Below are positions 7,495 to 14,291 of a stretch of 15,775 nt of DNA, in pieces. Origin of the DNA: Cyanobacteriota bacterium (GTDB lineage: Bacteria > Cyanobacteriota > Cyanobacteriia > Leptolyngbyales > Leptolyngbyaceae). The notes under the pieces are model-generated. The model did no database searches, was not told the origin of the DNA, and saw only the letters and a program-made list of their open reading frames with translations. The stretch lies in the NCBI GenBank assembly GCA_027482985.1, contig JAIXVO010000046.1:1-15775 (forward strand), given 5' to 3'. The translations under genes and the position numbers were made by a program. Position 1 is the stretch's first letter; every line of letters begins with the position of its first letter.

Positions 7495-8457
7495 CTACGC
7501 CACGGGTTGTAAGGCAAAAAAGGTTTCAAAAATTTTGCTGTCTACCTCATTCATGCGGCTCTGTAACCCATCCAGGTATTCATGCAGTCCGGTTTCAAAA
7601 ATTTCCTCGATCGTGACATAATCCAGGTCGGCCCGGAGTCTGCCCATGGTGCGTTCCACTGGAATCCGCCAGTTGCCGATGGGGGTGCCTGTAATTTGGT
7701 GGAGCGATCGCTCGGCCTGCAAAATGCAAGATCGCACCGAGCGGGGAAACTCGGTATCCAGAATCAAGAAATCAGCGACAGCGTTCGGTGTAATCCGATG
7801 GGCCCCCTGCTTCCGGTACATCTCATAAGCGCTGGCAGATTTGAGTAAGGCCATCCACTGCAATTCGTCCAGCGTACTGCCGACGTAATTTACAGAGGGC
7901 AGGAGAATGTAGTACTTCACATCCAAAATCCGGGCAGTTTTATCAGCGCGTTCAATCAGTCGCCCAATCTGCCCAAAGTGCCAGCCTTCGTTGTGGGTCA
8001 TCGTCGCATCCATCACCCCGGCAAACAGGTGGCTCTGGAGTTTGACATCACCAAAAAACTTCAGCACCGCCGACAAATCCGACAGCGAACCGGATTCGGC
8101 GACCTCCGACACCATCAGATAAAAAGAGTTCACTTGCTCCCACATTTCGGAGGAAATCACCTCCCGAATTGAGCGAGCATTCTCCCGTGCTGACCTTAAG
8201 CAAGAGACAATGGAATTGGGATATGCCGTATCAAAGCTGAGAAACCGCACCACTTTCTCGGCAGCGCCTTCGCCATGGCGCTCCCGAAACAGGGATAAAT
8301 CGCCCGTGGTCCAAATGATCGGTTCCCACTGCTGCGCCATGCCACTGGGAGAATCCAACAACAGGTTGAGGTTCACCTCCACAAACCGCGCCACATTTTC
8401 GGCTCGTTCTACATAGCGATTGAGCCAGTAAATTGAATCTGCTACCCGACTGAGCAT
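7495..8457 (-). CDS. Alpha-E domain protein (DUF403/COG2307)
   Basis: A 320-residue, nearly all-helical protein starting at ATG 8457, with GAGG 5 bases upstream and only 7 bases after the ATP-grasp stop. The start MLSRVADSIYWLNRYVERAENVARFVEVN is the hallmark of the family, named alpha-E for its conserved Glu and Arg residues in helices (RYVERAEN, and again GRLIERADKTARILDVKYY in the middle). The domain fills the whole protein. Members have no proven activity; they occur almost always beside a circularly permuted ATP-grasp and a transglutaminase, as here, and comparative genomics has proposed that they act with them in making or handling a small peptide or amide. It has no membrane segment or signal peptide. 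Tight spacing on both sides suggests co-transcription and possibly translational coupling. Length is typical. Confidence 0.93.
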   Translation of the reverse strand: MLSRVADSIYWLNRYVERAENVARFVEVNLNLLLDSPSGMAQQWEPIIWTTGDLSLFRERHGEGAAEKVVRFLSFDTAYPNSIVSCLRSARENARSIREVISSEMWEQVNSFYLMVSEVAESGSLSDLSAVLKFFGDVKLQSHLFAGVMDATMTHNEGWHFGQIGRLIERADKTARILDVKYYILLPSVNYVGSTLDELQWMALLKSASAYEMYRKQGAHRITPNAVADFLILDTEFPRSVRSCILQAERSLHQITGTPIGNWRIPVERTMGRLRADLDYVTIEEIFETGLHEYLDGLQSRMNEVDSKIFETFFALQPVA

Positions 8458-8464
8458 AAGTGCC

Positions 8465-9898
8465 TCACTGACAAACCACCCAGGTATCTTTGCTGCCGCC
8501 ACCCTGCGACGAGTTGACGACGAGGGAACCCCGACGTAAGGCGACGCGAGTCAGCCCACCGGGATTCACGAAAATTTGCTTGCCGTACAAAATATAGGGA
8601 CGCAAATCCACATGGCAGCCTTCAAAGTTGTTGTCGATGAAGGCCGGGACGCGGGAGAGGCAGAGCGTCGGTTGGGCAATGTAGTTGCGCGGGAAGGCTT
8701 TAATTTTGGCGGCAAACTCGTCCCGTTCCGCCTGCGTTGCATGGGGTCCCACCAACATCCCATAGCCGCCCGATTCACCTGCCGACTTCACCACTAATTG
8801 ATCCAGGTTCTCCAGCACATGAGACTGCTGGCTGGATTCCCAACACAGGTAAGTCGGCACATTCGCGAGAATCGCATCTTCGCCCAGGTAATACCGGATC
8901 ATGTCGGGCACGTAGGAATAAATCACTTTGTCATCAGCGACCCCGGTGCCTAAAGCATTGGCGATCGCCACTCGGCCCGCCCGATACACCTCCATCAGTC
9001 CCGGTACGCCCAGGGTCGAATCGGCGCGGAACACCGTTGGGTCAATGAAATCATCGTCGATCCGGCGGTAAATCACATCCACCCGTTGCAGTCCTTTGGT
9101 GGTGCGCATTTGCAGAAAGCCATCCGCCACGACGAGATCGCGCCCCTCCACCAGTTGCACCCCCATTTGTTGCGCCAGGAAGGAATGCTCGAAGTAGGCG
9201 GAGTTGTAAATGCCGGGGGTCAGCACCACCACAGTGGGATCAGTCAAATGAGCTGGAGCCAGATTCAGCAGGGTTTCTAGCAGTTGACTGGGATATTCTT
9301 CCACGGGCTGAATTTGCATCGTGTCGAACACCAGCGGGAAGGTACTCTTCATCACGCGCCGATTCTCGAGCACATAGGATACCCCCGAAGGACAGCGCAG
9401 ATTATCTTCCAGGACGTACCAGCGCCCGCTGCGATCGCGCACCAGATCCGTGCCCGTAATATGACACCAGATCCCTCCCGGCGGCTGCAAGCCCATACAG
9501 GGCTTCAAAAACCCACTTGCCGAAAACACAATTTCGGCGGGAATAATGCCATCCGCCAGAATCTTCTGATCAGAATAAATATCACTAAGGAACAAATTTA
9601 AGGCATGAATCCGCTGTTTCAAGCCCCGCTCCAACACTTCCCAATCCGCCGCCGACACAATCCGGGGAATAATATCAAACGGTAAAATCCGCTCAGTGCC
9701 CTGATTGTCACTGTAAACATTGAAGGTGACCCCCAGCTTAAAGAGGGCGACCTGGGCGGCTTGCTGGCGGCGGAGCACCTCCTCAATGCCGAGGGATGTC
9801 ATCCGCTCGATCAATGGAATCGCGTCGGGTCGAGGTTGCCCTGGTGCGACAAACAACTCATCGTAAAAATCCCCTGGATCGTAGTCGTTAAAGTTCAC
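8465..9898 (-). CDS. Circularly permuted ATP-grasp protein (DUF404/DUF407, COG2308)
   Basis: A 477-residue protein from GTG 9898; the RBS is weak (GGAT about 9 bases upstream). ATP-grasp enzymes join a carboxylate to an amine through an acyl phosphate, using ATP. In this circularly permuted family the order of subdomains is swapped. Visible family motifs are GIWCHITGTDLVRDRSGRWY (142-161), VLEDNLRCPSGVSYVLENRR (162-181) with the metal/ATP-binding Asp and Asn, and LDQLVVKSAGESGGYGMLVG (365-384) with a Lys and a glycine loop for phosphate binding. FIDNNFEGCHVDLRPYILYG follows towards the C-terminus, with conserved DLRP. The domain fills the protein and no key motif is missing. It is first in the operon with alpha-E and transglutaminase genes, so it is the likely bond-forming enzyme of a predicted peptide or amide system. 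The actual substrate is unknown. Probably cytoplasmic. Confidence 0.93.
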   Translation of the reverse strand: MNFNDYDPGDFYDELFVAPGQPRPDAIPLIERMTSLGIEEVLRRQQAAQVALFKLGVTFNVYSDNQGTERILPFDIIPRIVSAADWEVLERGLKQRIHALNLFLSDIYSDQKILADGIIPAEIVFSASGFLKPCMGLQPPGGIWCHITGTDLVRDRSGRWYVLEDNLRCPSGVSYVLENRRVMKSTFPLVFDTMQIQPVEEYPSQLLETLLNLAPAHLTDPTVVVLTPGIYNSAYFEHSFLAQQMGVQLVEGRDLVVADGFLQMRTTKGLQRVDVIYRRIDDDFIDPTVFRADSTLGVPGLMEVYRAGRVAIANALGTGVADDKVIYSYVPDMIRYYLGEDAILANVPTYLCWESSQQSHVLENLDQLVVKSAGESGGYGMLVGPHATQAERDEFAAKIKAFPRNYIAQPTLCLSRVPAFIDNNFEGCHVDLRPYILYGKQIFVNPGGLTRVALRRGSLVVNSSQGGGSKDTWVVCQ

Positions 9899-10184
9899 GG
9901 GTCTAAATCCAATTGGTTTGAACGCATTTTACAAACATCGCTTCCCCCTGCCATCACCGCCTTGCCAAGCCCCTTGGGGGCGAGAAAGCACCTGCCCTAT
10001 TAACCGAACAACCCAGGCAGACAAACCGTATCATACAATACACTTTCCTGCTGCCAGCAAAAATACTGGCTTAGGTTTGCGTCCCCGTGCGGGATGTAGG
10101 GGGTTAATTGCGAGGTTAAATTTTTCCGTAAATTCCTGCTGACAGGGGGGCGATCGCGCCTCGCAGAAACATTTTCCAATTTGG
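9899..10184. other. Intergenic region between the ATP-grasp gene and tRNA-Gln
   Basis: No gene is seen. A perfect hairpin GCCCC-TTG-GGGGC lies at 9969-9981, upstream of the minus-strand ATP-grasp start, and could be part of its leader. TAAAAT on the minus strand (9931-9926) could be a -10 box but has no -35. The remaining sequence around 10030-10180 shows only a short CCCGTGCGGG inverted repeat near 10085 and one HIP1 site near 10150. Confidence 0.4.
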
Positions 10185-10215
10185 TTGACACTTGTCCTGG
10201 AATAACTGCTAGAAT
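10185..10215 (+). promoter_or_regulatory. Promoter of tRNA-Gln
   Basis: A perfect -35 TTGACA (10185-10190) and a -10 TAGAAT (10210-10215) are separated by 19 bases, which is longer than the ideal 17. The -10 is preceded by TGC, giving an extended -10 that can make up for poor spacing. The tRNA begins 20 bases after the -10, so transcription would start within about 12 bases of its 5' end. Confidence 0.65.
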
Positions 10216-10234
10216 ACCAATCGTTGCGCTGCAT

Positions 10235-10306
10235 TGGGGCGTCGCCAAGTGGTAAGGCAGCGGGTTTTGGTCCCGCCATTCCTAGGTTCGAATCCTAGCG
10301 CCCCAG
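10235..10306 (+). tRNA. tRNA-Gln (anticodon UUG)
   Basis: A complete 72-base cloverleaf. The acceptor stem is TGGGGCG/CGCCCCA with U1-A72, usual for bacterial tRNA-Gln, and the discriminator is G at 10306. The anticodon stem GCGGG/CCCGC (10260-10264, 10272-10276) encloses the loop TTTTGGT, with anticodon TTG at 10267-10269 reading CAA and CAG. The T arm is CTAGG-TTCGAAT-CCTAG (10282-10298). CCA is not encoded. It reads towards the sugar operon; a T-rich stretch follows but no clear terminator hairpin is seen. Confidence 0.97.
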
Positions 10307-10661
10307 TTTTTAGATTTATTTGTTTCTGATCTGTCGAGTTCTTCTTCGATCTGCCAGTACGTTTACGGCAAGGTTGTGGGAATACTGAGACAGTGAGTCA
10401 GAACTGCGTGCCTGTTCACTCGATTTCGGCATAATCATCCCCGTACTTTCCCTAGAGCTAATTAATCTCTAGCTTTAGAAAGCTGCGGCAATCAGCTCGA
10501 TCGCAAGGGAAACGGCGAACCGGAGGGACAGCGAAAGCTTTGGCAATTCCTTACACAATGCCTAGTCTGACTTATCGTTACTTCATGCAAATCCTGTTTC
10601 ATAGCATTTAGGATTTTGTCAAGGGTGATAACAACTAATTTTCGATGAAGGGATGGAGCAC
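10307..10661 (+). other. 355-bp hairpin-rich untranslated region upstream of rfbF-like gene
   Basis: No gene is seen. The part 10452-10540 is unusually rich in short perfect stems: CTAGAG/CTCTAG (10452-10472), AGCTT/AAGCT with loop TAGA (10471-10484), AGCTG/CAGCT (10481-10497), CGG-CGAA-CCG (10513-10522) and AGC-GAAA-GCT (10530-10539). The first three overlap by a few bases, so they compete. This may be the operon's 5' leader. AAGGGA at 10648-10653 is the RBS, 8 bases before the ATG at 10662. I cannot identify a promoter or a known riboswitch with confidence. Confidence 0.45.
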
Positions 10662-11435
10662 ATGAAAGCAGTCATTCTCGCGGGTGGGTTAGGGACGCGG
10701 TTAAGTGAAGAAACCGCGATTAAGCCCAAGCCGATGGTGGAAGTGGGGGGTCAGCCCATCCTGTGGCACATCATGAAAATCTATTCGGCACACAACATCA
10801 ACGAGTTTATTATCTGCTGCGGATATAAAGGCTACTTAATCAAAGAGTACTTTGCGAACTATTTTTTGCGGATGTCCGATGTCACATTTGACATGCGGAC
10901 GAATCGGATGGATGTGCATGCGGGCAATGCGGAACCCTGGCGCGTGACGTTGATTGATACTGGCGAAAGCACCCTGACGGGTGGCAGATTGAAGCGAGTA
11001 CGCGAACACATTGGCAATGAAACATTTTGCTTTACCTACGGAGATGGGGTCAGCAATATCAACATCACGCAACTGGTGCAGTTCCACCAGGCTCAAGGCA
11101 CTTTGGCAACACTGACGGCAGTCCAACCCCCCGGTCGGTTTGGGGCGATCGCCCTGGCGCAAGGCCAAACCCTGATTTCTTCATTCCATGAAAAACCAGA
11201 AGGCGACGGCGCTTATATCAATGGGGGCTACTTTGTGTTGGAACCGGAGGTGATTGATTACATTGCCGACGATACGACGACCTGGGAACAGGAACCGCTG
11301 AAAAAACTGGCTCATCTCGGGCAACTGTCTGCCTATAAGCACGATGGCTTCTGGCAACCGATGGATACGTTGAAGGACAAAAACTATCTGGAAGAGTTGT
11401 GGGCGCGGCAGCAAGCCCCCTGGAAAGTTTGGTAA
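10662..11435 (+). CDS. rfbF: Glucose-1-phosphate cytidylyltransferase
   Basis: This enzyme makes CDP-glucose from CTP and glucose-1-phosphate, the first step to CDP-linked 3,6-dideoxy and branched sugars. The ATG at 10662 is chosen because AAGGGA lies 8 bases upstream; it gives 257 residues, the usual RfbF length. An ATG at 10653 directly follows the RBS and is less likely. The N-terminus [20 protein letters not shown] is the nucleotidyltransferase signature, followed by [30 protein letters not shown] carries the metal-binding Asp, and [21 protein letters not shown] and the final [18 protein letters not shown] are strongly RfbF-like. The Arg/Glu-Glu signature favours cytidylyl over thymidylyl transfer. 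It is cytoplasmic and is first gene of the sugar operon. A CDP-glucose 4,6-dehydratase (RfbG) would normally follow, but none of standard type is present in the window. Confidence 0.93.
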   Translation: MKAVILAGGLGTRLSEETAIKPKPMVEVGGQPILWHIMKIYSAHNINEFIICCGYKGYLIKEYFANYFLRMSDVTFDMRTNRMDVHAGNAEPWRVTLIDTGESTLTGGRLKRVREHIGNETFCFTYGDGVSNINITQLVQFHQAQGTLATLTAVQPPGRFGAIALAQGQTLISSFHEKPEGDGAYINGGYFVLEPEVIDYIADDTTTWEQEPLKKLAHLGQLSAYKHDGFWQPMDTLKDKNYLEELWARQQAPWKVW

Positions 11436-11477
11436 TCTTCGCCTTGGGTTTAACTCCATTTCTGAGAGCACAGTTGC

Positions 11478-12692
11478 ATGTATGATTTCGCCATTATTGG
11501 GGGGGGTATTGTCGGCCTTTCCACCGCCCTCGCGATCGGGCAACGCTATCCCCAGGCGCGGATTCTGGTGTTGGAAAAGGAAAGTCAGTGGGCGTTTCAC
11601 CAGACGGGCAATAACAGTGGCGTGATTCACTCTGGGGTTTATTACCAACCCGGTAGTTTGAAAGCCAAGTTTTGTCGCGATGGGGCGCGATCGCTGGTGG
11701 CGTTTTGTCAGCAGCACCAGTTGCCCTACGAAGTGTGTGGCAAAGTGATTGTCGCGACGGCAGAAAAAGAGTTGCCGCTGCTGGAGAACCTTTATCAGCG
11801 GGGTTTACAAAATGGGATTGAAGTCGCTCGCCTGACCGCCGCCGAAGTGCACGAGATCGAACCCCACGTCAGTTGTCTGGCTGGCATTCGAGTGTTCTCG
11901 ACGGGCATCACGGATTATCGGCAAGTGGGATTGAAATATGTGGAGCTAATTTCCCTTCAGGGGGGAGATTTGCGGCTGCAAACTCAGGTGTTGCAATTGC
12001 TTGACACGCCCGCTGGAAAAGTTTTAGAAACCACTCAGGGGTCGTTTACGGCAGCGTGTGTGATTAACTGTGCCGGACTGTATAGCGATCGCGTTGCCCG
12101 GTTGGATGCGGTCAATCCAGAGGCCAAAATCGTGCCGTTTCGCGGGGAGTATTACGAACTCGTGCCCGACAAACGGCATCTCGTCAACACGTTGATTTAT
12201 CCCGTGCCCAATCCGGCTTTTCCCTTTTTGGGGGTGCATTTCACCAAAATGATCGACGGTACGGTACACGCGGGGCCGAACGCCGTCCTTAGTTGGAAAC
12301 GGGAAGGCTACAAGAAAACCGATTTTGATTTACGGGATTTCGCTGAAGTGATGACCTATCCGGCGTTCTGGAAACTGGCATCCCGGTTCGCCGATGAGGG
12401 GCTGAAGGAAATGGTGCGCTCCTGGAGCAAGGCCATTTTTGTCCAGAGTTTGCAACGCCTCATCCCTGCCGTCCAAATGGCCGATGTCGTGCCGACCCAT
12501 GCTGGCGTTCGCGCCCAAGCTCTGCGCGCCAATGGCAATCTGGTGGATGACTTTCTGATCATTCCCGGGCACCACTCGATCCACGTTTGCAATGCCCCGT
12601 CGCCAGCCGCCACCGCCTCCCTCGAAATCGGACGGGCGATCGCCGCGCAAGTGCCAGTTCCCACCGCTATCTCCATTCCACTGAGTTCCTAA
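11478..12692 (+). CDS. lhgO: L-2-hydroxyglutarate oxidase family FAD enzyme
   Basis: A 404-residue flavoprotein of the DAO superfamily. The N-terminus YDFAIIGGGIVGLSTALAIG binds the FAD ADP part. FHQTGNNSGVIHSGVYYQPG and SLKAKFCRDGA are the signature of LhgO (YgaF), which oxidises L-2-hydroxyglutarate to 2-oxoglutarate and passes electrons to quinone. THAGVRAQAL and LVDDFLIIPG near the C-terminus complete the FAD site. Length is near that of known LhgO (about 420). No signal peptide is seen; such enzymes are peripheral membrane proteins. It starts 42 bases after rfbF and ends 6 bases before the SDR gene, so it is embedded in a nucleotide-sugar operon. That placement is unusual and suggests its substrate may be a sugar-derived or pathway-specific 2-hydroxyacid rather than free hydroxyglutarate. 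Family is certain; substrate is not. There is no strong RBS. Confidence 0.88.
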   Translation: MYDFAIIGGGIVGLSTALAIGQRYPQARILVLEKESQWAFHQTGNNSGVIHSGVYYQPGSLKAKFCRDGARSLVAFCQQHQLPYEVCGKVIVATAEKELPLLENLYQRGLQNGIEVARLTAAEVHEIEPHVSCLAGIRVFSTGITDYRQVGLKYVELISLQGGDLRLQTQVLQLLDTPAGKVLETTQGSFTAACVINCAGLYSDRVARLDAVNPEAKIVPFRGEYYELVPDKRHLVNTLIYPVPNPAFPFLGVHFTKMIDGTVHAGPNAVLSWKREGYKKTDFDLRDFAEVMTYPAFWKLASRFADEGLKEMVRSWSKAIFVQSLQRLIPAVQMADVVPTHAGVRAQALRANGNLVDDFLIIPGHHSIHVCNAPSPAATASLEIGRAIAAQVPVPTAISIPLSS

Positions 12693-12698
12693 GCATTT

Positions 12699-13727
12699 AT
12701 GAAAGTTTTGGTTACTGGTACCGAAGGCTATATCGGGTGTCTGCTCACCCCCCTGCTCCGCGATCGCGGCCACGAGGTTTTAGCCGTGGATACAGGATTT
12801 TACAAAAGTGGCTGGCTCTATAACGGCACCACCCACACCGCCGCCACCTTGAACAAAGATATTCGCCACATTACGGCGGCAGATTTGGCCGGGGTCGAAG
12901 CGATCATTCACATGGCCGAATTGTCGAATGACCCGATGGGACAACTTGCGCCCCACATCACTTACGAAATCAACCACAAAGGCTCTGTCCGACTGGCGCA
13001 ACTGGCAAAACAGGCAGGGATTCAGCGCTTTGTCTATATGTCTTCCTGTAGCGTCTATGGGATTGCCACTCAAGGCGATGTTACTGAAACGGATGCCCTC
13101 AATCCGCAAAGCGCCTATGCTCAGTGCAAAGTATTGGTGGAGCGGGATGTTAGCCAGATGGCAGACGACAACTTTTCGCCCACTTTCATGCGAAATGCGA
13201 CGGCTTTTGGCGCATCGCCCCGAATGCGGTTTGATCTGGTCGTGAATAACCTGTGCGGGTTGGCCTGGACTGCGAAGGAAATCAAGATGACCAGTGATGG
13301 CAGTCCCTGGCGACCGTTGGCCCATATTCTCGATTTAGGTAAGGCGTTGGCCTGTGTGCTGGAAGCGCCCCGCGACATTGTGCACAATCAAATTTTTAAT
13401 GTCGGGGATACCGCCAACAACTATCAGGTCAAACAAGTGGCGGAAATTATCGCCGAGGTGTTTCAGGGCTGTCGCATTAGTTTTGGTGAGCAGGGCGCGG
13501 ATAATCGCAGCTATCGGGTGTGCTTTGACAAAATTAATACCCAATTGCCGGGGTTCAAATGCGAGTGGGATGTGTTGCGCGGTGCCCAACAACTGTTGGA
13601 CCTGTTCTCGCGAATTGACTTCACCGTCGAAGATTTTGGTCAACGCAGTTTTACTCGGTTAAAGCAACTGGAGTACTTAATTCGCACCCAGCAACTTGAC
13701 CAAGATTTTTTCTGGAACCAGCCATGA
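12699..13727 (+). CDS. Extended SDR: NAD-dependent nucleotide-sugar epimerase/dehydratase
   Basis: A 342-residue extended short-chain dehydrogenase. The NAD-binding motif TGTEGYIG is at residues 6-13, and MSSCSVYG (114-121) with YAQCK (Tyr140, Lys144) gives the Ser/Tyr/Lys catalytic set. The sugar-binding part includes RNATAFGASPRMRFDLVVNN and WRPLAHILDLGKA, common in this family. RmlB/RfbG-type 4,6-dehydratases have an Asp-Glu pair (as in TDEVYG) where this has SCSVYG, so it is more like a 4-epimerase, 4-reductase or related enzyme. In this operon it probably acts on the CDP-sugar made by RfbF, perhaps after keto formation. No membrane segment. It starts 6 bases after lhgO with no clear RBS and overlaps the next gene by four bases (ATGA), suggesting translational coupling. 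SDR membership is sure; the exact reaction is not. Confidence 0.9.
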   Translation: MKVLVTGTEGYIGCLLTPLLRDRGHEVLAVDTGFYKSGWLYNGTTHTAATLNKDIRHITAADLAGVEAIIHMAELSNDPMGQLAPHITYEINHKGSVRLAQLAKQAGIQRFVYMSSCSVYGIATQGDVTETDALNPQSAYAQCKVLVERDVSQMADDNFSPTFMRNATAFGASPRMRFDLVVNNLCGLAWTAKEIKMTSDGSPWRPLAHILDLGKALACVLEAPRDIVHNQIFNVGDTANNYQVKQVAEIIAEVFQGCRISFGEQGADNRSYRVCFDKINTQLPGFKCEWDVLRGAQQLLDLFSRIDFTVEDFGQRSFTRLKQLEYLIRTQQLDQDFFWNQP

Positions 13728-14269
13728 TTTTTACTCCTACTTCCCTCAAGGATGCCTACCTGATTGACCCAGAACTGCGATCGGACGATCGCGGCGGGTT
13801 TGCCCGCACCTTTTGCGCTCAGGAATTTGCTGCCCACGGCTTAAAACCCACGGTGGCGCAGTGTAATTTGTCCTTCAACCATCAGGCTGGCACCCTGCGC
13901 GGCCTGCACTACCAGATCCCGCCTGCCGCCGAAACCAAACTGGTGCGCTGCACCCAGGGCGCAATTTATGACGTGATCATCGACCTGCGCCCCGACTCCC
14001 CCACCTACTTGCAGCATTTTGGGGTGGAACTCACGGTTGCCAACCGCCGTGCCCTCTATGTGCCAGAACTGTTTGCCCACGGCTATCAGGCGTTAACCGA
14101 TGGCGCTGAAGTCGTGTATCAGGTGGGCGAGTTTTATACTCCCGGCTACGAGCGAGGGTTACGCTATGACGATGCCGCTTTTGGGATTGAATGGCCGCTG
14201 CCCATCTCCGTCATTTCGCCGAAAGATACCGCCTGGGAACCCTTCCAGCCCCTACCCGCTCAACCTTAA
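13724..14269 (+). CDS. rfbC: RmlC-type dTDP/CDP-4-keto-6-deoxysugar 3,5-epimerase
   Basis: A 181-residue cupin enzyme of the RmlC (dTDP-4-dehydrorhamnose 3,5-epimerase) family. It inverts C3 and/or C5 next to a 4-keto group of a nucleotide sugar. Family motifs are complete: DDRGGFARTFC (21-31), NLSFNHQAGTLRGLHYQIP (48-66) with the catalytic base His62 next to LRG, QGAIYDVIIDLRPDSPTY, VPELFAHGYQALTD, YQVGEFYTPGYERGLRYDD with the catalytic Tyr region, and FGIEWP. Length matches RmlC (about 180). It starts inside the SDR stop (ATGA), so the two are likely made in fixed ratio, and ends 22 bases before the COG4091-type gene. With RfbF in the operon the nucleotide may be CDP rather than dTDP. Some relatives epimerise only C3 or C5; which one cannot be told here. 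A cytoplasmic dimer is expected. Confidence 0.92.
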   Translation: MIFTPTSLKDAYLIDPELRSDDRGGFARTFCAQEFAAHGLKPTVAQCNLSFNHQAGTLRGLHYQIPPAAETKLVRCTQGAIYDVIIDLRPDSPTYLQHFGVELTVANRRALYVPELFAHGYQALTDGAEVVYQVGEFYTPGYERGLRYDDAAFGIEWPLPISVISPKDTAWEPFQPLPAQP

Positions 14270-14291
14270 CGTCTACTAGGAGTTGCTCATC

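Noticed and set aside
10235..10306. tRNA-Gln as an island integration site next to the sugar operon.
   Set aside because: No integrase gene and no second copy of the tRNA 3' end is seen in the window.
10409..10535. Possible glutamine (glnA-type) riboswitch from CTGTTCAC and a distant pairing GGACAG.
   Set aside because: The pairing segments are over 100 bases apart and the central GGAAGUAGG element is missing; the true motif is only about 55-60 bases.
10500..10545. Similarity to the c-di-GMP-I (GEMM-I) riboswitch core: GCAAGGGAAACGG, GAACC and GGGACAGCGAAAGC resemble its conserved strings.
   Set aside because: There is a missing base after AGGG, inserted bases in the GGGACGCAAAGC element, and no matching P3 receptor or closing P1 strand downstream. 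A cmsearch with the Rfam GEMM-I model would settle it.
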